From positions 1,302,001 through 1,366,000 of the forward strand of contig CAWUHX010000015.1 of assembly GCA_963922205.1 (NCBI GenBank): 64,000 bases of DNA, given 5' to 3'. Below are positions 48,401 through 60,400 of the stretch, one piece after another (the stretch's first letter is position 1; the number at the start of each line of letters is the position of its first letter). The notes under the pieces were generated by a model that had not been told where the DNA came from, did not search any database, and saw only the letters and a list, made by a program, of their open reading frames with translations. Position numbers and translations under genes: made by a program. The stretch is from Romanomermis culicivorax (Eukaryota > Nematoda > Enoplea > Mermithida > Mermithidae).

Positions 48401-51400
48401 TAACGGCTATCAATTGGAGGAAGTGACTCATAGTCATGGATCTTGGCTAAAAAACATGCTTCTCAGGCACCTGCAAAATAACCGCGTTTTCTTCCAACAC
48501 CCCGACCTCTTGCGTCTATTACGCGTCCACGAAAACGTCATGACCGTCATGATCAACATTTTGGGTTTATCCCACTCTGGCGAAACCTCGTCATCCTCCG
48601 CCGAATCGATGGACGGATCGTCGAGCAGCGCTGGCGGCGCCATGACTCGTCGTTCCTCAATTTTACCCTCCTCCGGCACGCCAGAAGCCGCCAAGGACAG
48701 TTCCGAATTGGTGGTCGCCTGTTGCAAATTTTTGTGCTACTTTTGTCGCACGTCAAGCCAAAATCAGAAAGCCATGTTCGAACATTTGCCCTTTTTGTTG
48801 GACAACGCCACGATGTTGTTGGCCAGGCCGAGTTTGCGCGGTTCGGTGCCCTTGGACGTCGCCTACTACTCTTTCATGGACAATAACGAATTGGCCTTGG
48901 CTTTGAAACAAGACGAATTGGAAAAAGTGGCCTTCTACTTGTCCAGGTGTGGTTTACAGGCCAATAGCGAAATGGTTGCCAAAGGTTATCCGGACGTCGG
49001 TTGGGACCCGGTAGAAGGCGAACGATACATCGACTTTTTGAGATTTTGCGTTTGGGTCAATGGTAAGCGTGATTGGAGATGATCACTTGCGTCTTATGAA
49101 ACGCTAGGAATATCAGGAATATAAGTGCAAAAATGATGCATACATTAGAATACTATGTATTTGATATAAAATTGTAAAAAAATGAGTTTTTGAAATAAAA
49201 ATATATTTGTAGAGGTAACAGGAATTTAAAGCTTTAGTCGAGATAACGTTAGGGTCGGGGCGAAGGGATAATCGAGCAAAAAGGATACAACGGTTGACAA
49301 AATAGGACGAAGTTAAGAGGATTTAGTCAAAATATCTCTGAACAAGATGAAAACCGCCCTTAACTTCCCGTGATTTTGTTCGCTCATAAGGCATATTTTC
49401 AATAAACTCTGCTTCTGTAATTAGTGTATTAATTTCCAACTGAACAACTTTTTTCTAAAAACATATGCAATTTGAATTAGGTGACGTTGTCTAAACTTGG
49501 AAATGATATTTTGTAACCTTCTGCCTAACGTTTTATAAGTGTTCATTAAGGCATCAGGTGTGATTATCATTTACTTTTCCACTGTATTTCACGGTTAAAA
49601 TAGCTCTATTAAAATTGAAAATGTGAAGGTGCATATTTCAGCGTTTTAGAAACCAAAAGTGCCAAATTTTCTGCCAGAAATATTCAAAATTATGTGATCT
49701 CCTGCTTTCCAAATCATGCTTTGTTTCCGCACTTCGATTTCAATATAGAATACCTCTTGGATCCTTCGAAGTAATGTTTTTTGTTCTCTCAGATCGTCAG
49801 CTCGTGATGGGACCAGCAGAATTTTTTGAACAAGAAGTCTTATGTACTGTTTCTTGAACCTTGTGATGGGCAAAACCGTTGGGTAATGCAAGCTAATGCA
49901 AGCTTCATCCAACGGATCATCCTCGCAATCAAATATACCCAATTTTGTAGTAGTCGGACATTAACAATATCAATTTGTTGCTTGAATTTCCAATTTTATT
50001 GAATTCAGTCTTATGATTTCTGGAATTCAAAATTTTAAAGTGCAATTTAAAAAGGGGTTTTCTATTAATTTTCAAAGTGTGCCCCGCTCAGTCATCAATG
50101 TGATCTTGATTCTTTCTTTTAGTTCCTACTTGATCATTTACTGTTCATTTGTATTGGGAAAATAATCAGTACACATTTGAATTTAACAAAAAAAACCAGA
50201 ACTTGTTACCTGGAAATTACTCAAAACGTGGCTGAAGTCATAATGTATTATTTTTCAAAAATAATTCATCCCTGAAGAAATTGTAAAAAAATGACTCAAT
50301 TTTTTTCAAAATGCTCAACAAATCTTTAACAAAGGCTAGAGGAGCTTTTTGTCGCTTTATTGTTCTGTTGGACTGGCTTTTAAATCGAATGCGTTGATAA
50401 TTCAACAAAAATGGAACTTCTAGTCCTTCCAGAAAGCACACGATTGCTCCCCATTGCTCCAAGCTGATAAATTCACGAACGTGCAGCCATTGGAATTCTA
50501 CCATTGTTTGAAAAATATTAAAAAATTTTTACAGTGGACAAAATCCCATCCACAAAATTTTTATTGTAGATTGCTTAAAAAATTGTTGAAGATTGGTTTT
50601 ATGCGAAATATGGCTTCAAAAAATCGTAAAAATAGGACACTCAGTAATTACTTTCCAGTTTTACTATTTGAAAACATTTCAAGAACGGACAATAGTTGTA
50701 AATACTTAATATTTTTGGGAGCATTTTCGTTAAAGTTTTTTCGTTCTCGAATAATTTTCTGACACATTTTATTAATTTCCTTTAAAGCCAACAGTCTCTA
50801 AAAAGAAACTAAAGTTTTATCGAATTATGTGCACTCCTCTCCTGAATCGAACATCGGCGATTTATTTTACTGTGGCCAACAAAATAATGATTTAGATTTT
50901 TATTTTGTCTTTGTTACTCCCTCTATACTGCTTATAACTTTATGTTTGGCGCTCAGGCGAAAGTGTGGAAGAGAACGCCAATTTGGTCATCCGTTTATTG
51001 ATACGAAGACCGGAATGCTTAGGACCAGCTTTGAAAGGCGAAGGTCAAGGCCTGTTCCGCGCCTTCAAAGAAGCCATAACAATGTCCGAAGAAATAAATT
51101 CCATGCAGACCGGTCTAGACAGGTGAGACCTGCAACGGGCGTGATCACCCGCTAGTGAATTTTTTCTGTTTAGACAAAAAATGCCTTAGAGGTTTGTAAA
51201 AATTCTACGAGGAAGTCATCCGAATGAATAAGCGAGTTATTTTTCGTAGGATACACTGTCTCATTCGAAAGGTATCTTGCTGACGTCAAAAAAGTTTTCT
51301 TTTCCAGACACGGCGGCGTATATTTGGGCGAAGACGGCCTAAGATATCCGAGGAAAGATGACGAAGGCGACGATTACATAGACATGGGCGCCTCGATTTT

Positions 51401-54400
51401 GGATTTTTACTCCAGTTTGGTCAATTTGTTGGGTAAATGCGCTCCGGACGCTGCGACCATCTGCGCTGGGAAAGGCGAATCTATGCGAGCTAGGGCGATT
51501 TTACGTTCGCTGATTTCGTCCGAGGATTTAGAAGCAATTTTAGCCTTGAAATTTAATATACCGAATTTTTTGGTTCGGACTGAGCGCGGTATGTATATAT
51601 TCTTTATAGCTCCTAATGACAAAAAGTTGGATTGACATCAACGAGATGTCTACAGTAAAAAGGAAAATTGATTACTGTATAGGATTTCGAAGGGTCGTGC
51701 AAACTCAGAGCAACTGAGACTCGGTATTTACTGCCATTTAGATTTATGATGTGACTTTTATGGTCTTGCTGACGTAAAACTATTCGGGTAAATGCTTGAA
51801 ATTTTTTATTTTGACTAGTAATGTGTTTTTGGATCAATCTCGAAAACTGTTCCACCCTTAATAATGAACCACTTAATTACAGTAGTCTATCGTCCGAAAA
51901 CATCAATTTTGGTTTATACAGTTTCAGGGTTAGTTTATGTGAATGAAAGCCAAGTTTACCATGATCTTACTGTACCTATAATTGTTGAGATCCGCTTGTG
52001 TAGAAAAATTCTTATCCAATTGTTCAGTTAGCTTTAAGACTTGCATACAGCGAACTTCATCTGTTGTGATTGAAGTAAATATGTTGCCAATATGAAAATA
52101 AATCTTGAAAAGACAAAAAACATATTCTCCTCGACGAATCATATCTCATTTTAGCCACTCACTTAAGGCATCAGATGATTCTTTCATAACACGACAAGAG
52201 CAACTGTTTCATGTCTCAATTTTTTATAATTTGCAAGTTATAAGCATAAAGTGGTCGGTTAACGTACGAATAATTGTTCAAAATTTCACTCTATCCCTTT
52301 GTCACATGGGTGCGTGGTTAAAAATTTAGAAAATAAATCTAAAGACACAAGTATCAAAAGTTTTTGGATTTAAAATCAAGAATGCAGAAATGTATATGTT
52401 ATTAATATGAAAATCATAAAATTTCGAAGAAATCATTAATTTTTAGATGACAAACCTCGCGGTCTTTTACCAAGCCACAAGCAGTCGGTTCTAATCTTTT
52501 TGGAAAGAGTTTACGGCGTCGATACCCAAGAAATGATTTTCAGGCTTTTGGAGAAGAGCTTCCTACCCGATTTAAGAATGGTCACGATGCTCGATCATGT
52601 AAGAACGTCGATAATCTTCTGTCGTGGAATCTATCATTTTTTTGTTTCAGCCTAATGCCGCCGAAAGCGACATAGCTTTGGCCTTGAATCGTTACTTGTG
52701 TAATGCCGTTTTGCCCCTTTTGACACAACAAAGTCAATTTTTCGCCGACGCCGAACAATACGAAGCTTTGTTGAACGCCACTTTGCATACGGTTTACCGT
52801 ATGAGCAAACTAAAATCTTTGACCAACAACCAAAGAAGTTCAGTGTCTGACTTTCTAGTCAGTTTGACCAGGTCAGTTGTATGAAGTTCGTTCTCTATTC
52901 GCCAATTTTTCAAAATGAGGCTAGTTATATACAAAACATTAATTCAGTGTATATCATTTATAACGCAGATCTCACAATTTAAAAGCTAAGTACAATTTTA
53001 CTCGTTTTTGCATCTTTTTTATCTCAGGAATAACAATAGATTCAAACATGAAACTTGATAGCACTAACTTACACTGTAGAAAAATTTCTGATGTACTAAA
53101 AGACTGCTTTGTTGGCAATGGTTTTTGTACAGTGCAAAGATTTTAACGACTTTGCAAAAACTTTGTTACCTATTTTTGCACGGTTCAAAGATCCAACACC
53201 AATTCTTGAAACTGGAATTGTGTTTTGAGGCGTCCGAACTTGATAAATTCTAATGTTTAACGTAATTTCACTATATTTCCTAATTTTCTGTGAACTTGTT
53301 CATTTTTGTCAAGTAATCTGTTCGAGAATTAATATTTTTTTATTTTAAAAACATGGCAATATTTATGTAGTTTAAAAAAATTAAAATTCCCTTACGAGAA
53401 ACTTTCTCGTATATTTTTGGAAAGATAACACAACTAGCTTTTCAGTTCGTTTGTTAACGTAGAATTAACCATAATTAATGGTAATATTGAATGTTATGCA
53501 AGAAAATAACTTAATATTATTTGACTTTCTCGAATATTAGCAATTTTTACTTTACTACTAGGGCACGAAAGAATTCTCCTCGCGAAAAATTTTTTGGTTT
53601 TTTAGTCGTGCGAAAAAACAGTTTATCAATGTTTCCCAGCGAAAATTTCCATTATCTAAATTCAAAGTTCTGCATTTCAGACAGTATTACAGATTTTCGT
53701 TGTTCTCAGGAAAACATACGAATGTCGTTCAATATTTGTTTGCTAATTTTAGCGTGCACTGTTGAACGCACTATAACATGCTCATCTGAAAATTCACGCA
53801 TTAAACTGTTCCATGGAAGAAAGCTCTTTTTGAACACGAGTCTCCATTTCGATTTTTTATAATAAAAAATTTAAAAACAATGAAAGAAAAATGAAAAATC
53901 TGAAAAACATTTATTGTATTGAAATTTTCCACGATCAATTTACTTCAGGGAATTGAACCCGCTATCAATGTTGAAGCTTCTACAAAAAGTTGTCGTCGAT
54001 ATACCATCGTTGAATGAATACGCCAGCGTGCCGTTAAGGGTGAATTTCGCTCTTGTGTTTTTTTGTTAGTGTTACGTCGAGCGGGCACGTGATTCTCAGT
54101 TGAAAACGATAAAGAACTATTTTGGAGTGAAAATTGATGGCCACCAGTAGTCAAGCTATTTATAAAAAACGCCAGCTTAATGGATCAGCAGCAAAGGAAA
54201 TTTGTGGGAGACCAACTAAATTTTAACTCATTTTAAATCAGCTGGAACTCTATCAAAATTGATGGAACATCTTTTAAAATATTGTTTTTGAATAGATCCC
54301 AACGAAATTTAACGATTGGTACCCAATTTATTGTATTTTGAATGAAAAATATCTGGTTGAGATCAAACACCACCAACGCTCACGTCTGTGTATTTTCGGT

Positions 54401-57400
54401 GTTGTTGGAGTTCAGGGGTGAGCTCAGCAACTTCTGGATTTCACTTCTGGCTGCACTAAACTTTTCAAAGAATTGGGATTTCATTTATTCTCCAAATTGC
54501 AATGCTCGGCCATTCTACTGATCATAATTTAAAACAAGGCTTTATTTCATAGGTCGATGCTCACCAATATTGAAAGTGTTGTTAAGAAACAATAATCTAG
54601 CGAAGTGTCTCAATCAAAGCTTGTCACATAGTGTGGTCGTGATACAGCGATGAAGGCATCAGTCCAGAAATTTAGTGACTCTTAGTAATTATTAATTATT
54701 AATTATTAGTATCTTAATAATAATTAGTAATTAATTATAAGTATCTTAATAATTTTAGATTTTAGTGACTCTTAGCTACATCAAAGTTTCGAAATAATTT
54801 ATAACCTTGAACATTGAAATTTCAAGAATATTAGGGCGAAAATTCAAGAAATTACATAGAAACATAAGAAAACTGGCCGCTTCAGTGATTTTCTTATCAG
54901 GAATGTAAAAGTGTGAATCAGTATTATAACTAGATCAAGAGTGTGAGGAAAATCTGGACAACGTCAGGCAAATTTTAGCTGGATTTTTATCACCTCGATG
55001 ACCGTTAAAAATTAAAATGTATCATTTTGAATCAAGCACAGGTGAGGTCAAACACCACGTCTATTTTTTATCAGAATAGTCCTTAGATGCTCGAAAACCA
55101 CGTATTTTCCAAAATGTAGATCAAAACTGCTTTCGGTGATAATTTGGTCATAATATCCGGACAGGATTGACCAAAATTATCAATCCCGTGTTTTCCTTGA
55201 AATTTTTAGTTGTCGCGGATCTGTCAGCGCAATGGAGAAATTCTGAATTTTGAAGATGATAAAAACATGGCATTTTTTGGAGTAGATCTCAAATGTCTGT
55301 CGGGTCTGAGGAAACACTTTTTATATTCACATGTAAACAAATGGGGCCTTATTTAAAAAATCTAGTTGATTCTGAAGGCTGAACGGGATCATGAGACTTG
55401 GATTGAGCGGAAATTTCGCACTGATTTCATTTTTATGAGTCGGATTTGCCCTGACGCGCATACTCACTCTGAACATGAGTCGCTCGTTTTATTTTCATAA
55501 CCGATGATGTCTTATCAAAAATTTTGTTTCAGTTGATGACTTTGCACTACGAACGTTGCGGAAAATATTACGGTGGCGGTAATGCCCTCGGAGTCGCCAA
55601 CGAAGAAGAGAAGCGTTTAACTATGATTCTATTTTCGGCCATATTTGATTCTTTGGGGAACCGGGTAAATTTTCAAAATTGAAGTGTACGAGATCCCGCT
55701 TAGGCTTGGCCTGATAGGTGCATGAACAATAGTAAAAGGTCACGAGTACAGTACAATTCATGCACGACTTATCAAATTCAGTACAGTTTTGGACTGAGTG
55801 TGGGGTGGCAAAGTTTCACGAGTCAAAATTCAAGGTTGACTTGTGCTAACGTGTTTCCGTTTGAACACTGTATATGACAAATTATATTTCAATTTGATTA
55901 AAATCAATTATAGCGTTTATCTACTAGATATTATTTTCTATGAACCCAGTTACTATAGTTAAGCGTGCGAAATATGGACCAATGAAAGTAGGCTGTTGAT
56001 AAAATTTGTGTAGCAACATTCTCTTGAAATGTTGGAAAACCGCAGAAACTAATCTGCTTTTCTTGGAGTGCTTCTATACTCAATTCGTTTCTAAATGAGC
56101 CTCGGAGTGCAAAATATTCCATGGAAATTTATAAGTTGGGGGTGACGATGCACCCACCTAACACGCCCAGGCCAGGGCCATAGTTGACGACATACACTAT
56201 AGTTGAGGACAGGACAACTCCAGCCTATGCTTAACCAATGCACCCTACGCCTACCCTACTAGTATTGCATCCCAGTCTTCCAGCCTTATTTGGGTTCCAG
56301 AGACCCATAGTTGTGGTTCCAGCCCTATACTTAGTCACTGCAAGCCAGTCACGTCCTCAACCATTGCACCCCACACACCCGATTTTTGTTGGATCCCACG
56401 GACGCATTGTTGAGGACAGCACTTTTGCTATCCATCATCATTGTATCCCACACCTAGCTTTGCCCATGGCAAGCTAGACATCCGGCAAATCACGCGGATC
56501 CATAGTTGGGGACAACTATTGCACCTTGCTGACGAGATAAACCATAGTTGAGGACACATTATGCTCTCCCATGCCCTAGCCCGGGCGTGCTTAGACACTG
56601 GAATGCTATTCTAAAACATATATCTGTGATATAAGGTTGCTCTCCAAAGGATCGGGCTTACTACTTCTGCAATTAAGGCTACGTGAAGAAGGTTTCGAAA
56701 TTGCAGATATCCTTTTCATTTAATCAAAGCGAACTGTATAATTTTACAACCGTATTGAACATAATCCAGAATGATTTTAAAGGCTTCCGCTTGAAACTAT
56801 TATATTCATTTGGCTTATTGACCAAAAATCATGATTCTACTTCAGACCTTCAGTGAACTACAAACAAAACTGAAATCCTGACATATAGCGCCATCCCATA
56901 GAAATTTTGTAGACACGCACGAAAAGAATCTGCATGTTTCTTGCAGTTACCGTAAGTCAAGACTTTTGGATGCGCCACTTCTTCGGAGATTCTGTATTCG
57001 ATTTCCTAACATCGTGTGATGTACATCTTTCTCAATCGGAGTATAGTAATAGTAAAATCGTTTTCCTTCACCGTACAGGCTTACGACCCGGATCTTTTCG
57101 GGAGGGCCTTACCTTGCTTGACGGCGATCGGATCTTCATTGTCGCCCGATTACGCATTGACCCAAACCTCCGCTAATGACGTTGTCGGTGGCAGAACGGG
57201 TTCAACGGCCAATATCGACCAAAATCCGGCCGTCGCTGGCGCCGATTCTTCTGGCCTTTGGGATCCAAAACCGGTCGATGCAGATTACATAACCATGAAA
57301 CCGGAATTACAAAATATCGTTCGAAAGTTCGCCGAACATTACCACGATTCTTGGGCCAAGAGAAAGGTGAGTTTTGTTGTTCAGGTTTCTGTGTACATGC

Positions 57401-60400
57401 AGCAAACCGAAACAGTAGAAACAACCGTAAAATTTCTGACAATTTTTTCCAGAATTGTTTTATTGAGAACTTGATACACATAGATGAGTTCGTTACAAAT
57501 TCCATATTTTCTGAAAGTTTTGATATTTTATTTATCAATTATAAAATTTAACAGTGAATGAGTATTTTCAAGAATCAGTATTTCAAGCACGATTCATATT
57601 GATCTGCTTCTGACTCTAATTGATCGTGAGTTCATGTGACTTCATCAAAACTAAGGAAAAAATACACTGCACTGTCAAGAGCCGCAAAATGGTAGGCCTT
57701 TGGGGATTCTATTGATACCACTTGAAAGCAATTCGAGGAAATTAACGAATCAAGATGCGTGACGTAGAGCGACTCATGACTCGGCAATCTTATGAGTAAA
57801 AATACTCAATCGCTAAATTGTGACCTTATTGTGACAAATTTAAAGAACGATATCAAAGCGAATGAAGTCATGTGCTTCGCCAAATATTTCAGAGTTATCA
57901 TCCAAAAAACATTTCTCACAGGTGATGATATCAAATTTTTGGTAAGAGTATAATCATTCCCTTTTTTCTCAATTCTTTAAATGTTCAAGGTTCAACATCT
58001 GAAGTCTGCTTATCCATCTGTGTTTTTGAACAATCCCTTCTAAATTTTGTGTTTTCCATTGTTCAGAAAAGGGGTGTGGGACAATGTGAAAAGACGTGCT
58101 GCTTTCAAGTGAAAATGCTTTCTCTCACAAGTTTTGCGTTATAAATTTGGCTGACATTCAGTAGAACACTTCGGACAATTGTTCAGGTCATTCGTCCTAT
58201 GTTTCAACATGTCTGATATTTACACTGAAAAAAGTTTTTTCTTATTAGTATCATTACAATTGAGTAGACTTACTGATGTTGACAGGTTGAATCACCCGTT
58301 GAGATACAGAGGTGCACGGGAAAATTTTTCAGGTAGGTAGGCCTGAAAAGAAAAATTTAGGGAAGGGGTCTGCAGTGCGTTATTTTCTTCAAAACCCAAT
58401 TTCTGCTGGAAAACGTGACTTTTCGCCCCTTTTTGTCAATAAATAAAGCTTTGATATTTCAAAATCTACTCAAAATTCTCTAACCATTCCGATCCTGAAT
58501 TTTTTTAAATTTGTGATGCACTTCTGCTATTTGCGCTTCTTTGACAACACTGTTTTCAAATTGAGCATTTCTGAACGATTTCAGATATCCAAAGGATGGA
58601 CGAACGCCGAAATATACAGTAGGATAAGTCTTACGCATCCGAGATTGAAACCCTTCAGCAACTTGCGGGAGTATGTAAGTATAAATTGTCATAGTTTGCA
58701 AAATATTTTCCCTTCGAAATCAACTGTCCGGTCCATAGTAATTTGATTTTGTTGGCGTAACTCGAAAAGTCAGTGTAGAGTTTGAGAAACGTGTGCATAA
58801 TTTCCCATGATTCGCCAGGAATCGTACTCTATAAATCAAGTTATTATGTCGACAAAAAATCAGGTTGAAGTTACATACGCTATTTCAACATTTTACGCTC
58901 GAGAATCAAGTTTTAACTTTATTTAAAAAATTATATCCAGCGAATTTTGATTTAAAAAAAGCAATTTGCATTTTGATCAGAATTGTCAGTTTTAGGATTA
59001 AAATTTAGTATAGTTGTGATAAAAACACTCTTGTAATTGTGTAGCATCTCAGAAGGAGTGTATTTGGCAAACAGTTTTGGGGGTGTTGGTTGGTAGGTAG
59101 TTAAACCTTGAATGGGAGTTCCTTCACTCCCCTGTTAAAGGTTGGACAGAACTATACTTCAAAAAGAATTTGTTGAACTACAACAACAATTCATTAAGCT
59201 GCAAGAGTAGTCAAAAACGTCTGATCTAAATGCTCTGTTGGCTAAGCACAAAAATCCAGTATCTCAATTGTTCAATAGTTCAGTCATCCTCAATTTGATG
59301 CATTTTAGCATAGTGAAAAACGCTTTCGGATAAAGTCTACTAATTATTTCTTTTTTCGTTAGAAATGTTTGCCTCAGTATCTTTACAAGACTAAAATTAA
59401 TCATATAGGAATTTTTTGTCAAAAACCTGATAGTTGGCAATTTTTTTAGGTTTTAATGAGATTATAATTTGCTCGACCTATGTTTTATATCCACCGGTGA
59501 ACTTGATTTAACTTCTTATGCAACAACAGTTATCACCCGACAGGAATCATTTAGGAATGACAAAAATTTAGCTATAGCAAACTATATGCAAGCTTTGTAG
59601 GGTTTAGTAGATAAACGTGCATGTTTGACGTTAGTAACTTTTAAACTACAACATTTATTGACAATTTTTTTCCTTCTGAAAATTCGTCGAAAACATCTTA
59701 CGTACACATTTCAATCTATTTAATACTGTAACTACTAGACCACTACTAGAGGAGACATAAATGAAGACATACAAACGAGCTAAGCTCACTGAACCAGTAG
59801 ACCTTTGCGGAATCGAAAACCGGTGGGACTGCTGAACTACTGATTTTTTGCATTTGTACGACACTTTTTGTCATGACTAAAAGCAACACGTCATATGAGA
59901 ATTGAAATGTCAAAGAAAAGCTATCTTTGAAATTCCAAATCAATGCAGGAGAAAAATTTTTACTGCGACCGTTGCTCCGAGTGTTTAAAAGCCATTTTGG
60001 CCTGGAATTACAATATCGACTTGGTGGACGCCGAAGCAGCCCACAGGAATACGGCCGCGCAATCGAATTTCCAACAGAGTTCGTCCAATTCTCTACAGTC
60101 CTACAACCCTCGGCCGGTCGATTTGAGCGTTTTGACTTTGAATCGTGATATGTCTTCGTTGGCCGAAAAAGTAGCTCAAAACTCACATGCTATTTGGGGT
60201 CGTAAAACTTTGGACGATTTGGCCACCAAAGGTACAGTATATTCGAGCATCACTCACGTTAATATACTGTAAGTTATGCTGCCGGATCAATGTGAGAATG
60301 GTGCCATGTAGAATTTTAAATTTGTAAAATTTGGGGCGTTTTTTGAGTTTTATAGCTTAGGTTGTAAAAGCTCTAACAAGAGAATCGAACGAATTCAGAT

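Larger units (their letters stand above)
46706..48466 (+). other. Intron 34, 1.76 kb
   Basis: Contains decayed family B pieces near 47064-47295, a full family A copy at 47653-47898 and a family B fragment at 47985-48123. A family C-like TTCAAATGAGCC word lies near 48257. The ATG at 48396 lies before the exon 35 acceptor and is not part of the gene. Confidence 0.7.
49063..50956 (+). other. Intron 35, 1.9 kb
   Basis: AT-rich. On the reverse strand, 50238-50504 is an open frame with a weak mariner-like helix-turn-helix look, and 49646-49942 is another open frame with no family features. At 50505-50702 the right half of a reversed family A MITE can be seen (CTTTCCAGTTTTACTATTTG, AACATTTCAAGAACGGACAA). 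Confidence 0.6.

Noticed and set aside
48396..48466. ATG at 48396 as a start for exon 35
   Set aside because: Lies upstream of the TCTCAG acceptor; the residues before the splice site have no RyR match, while the split Trp from exon 34 fits the acceptor exactly.
49646..49942. 98-codon reverse-strand frame in intron 35
   Set aside because: No recognisable motif or neighbour; could be chance in an intron. Not called as a gene.
53521..53862. 113-codon frame in intron 39
   Set aside because: Composition and content look like intron; no family features and no splice-compatible phase.
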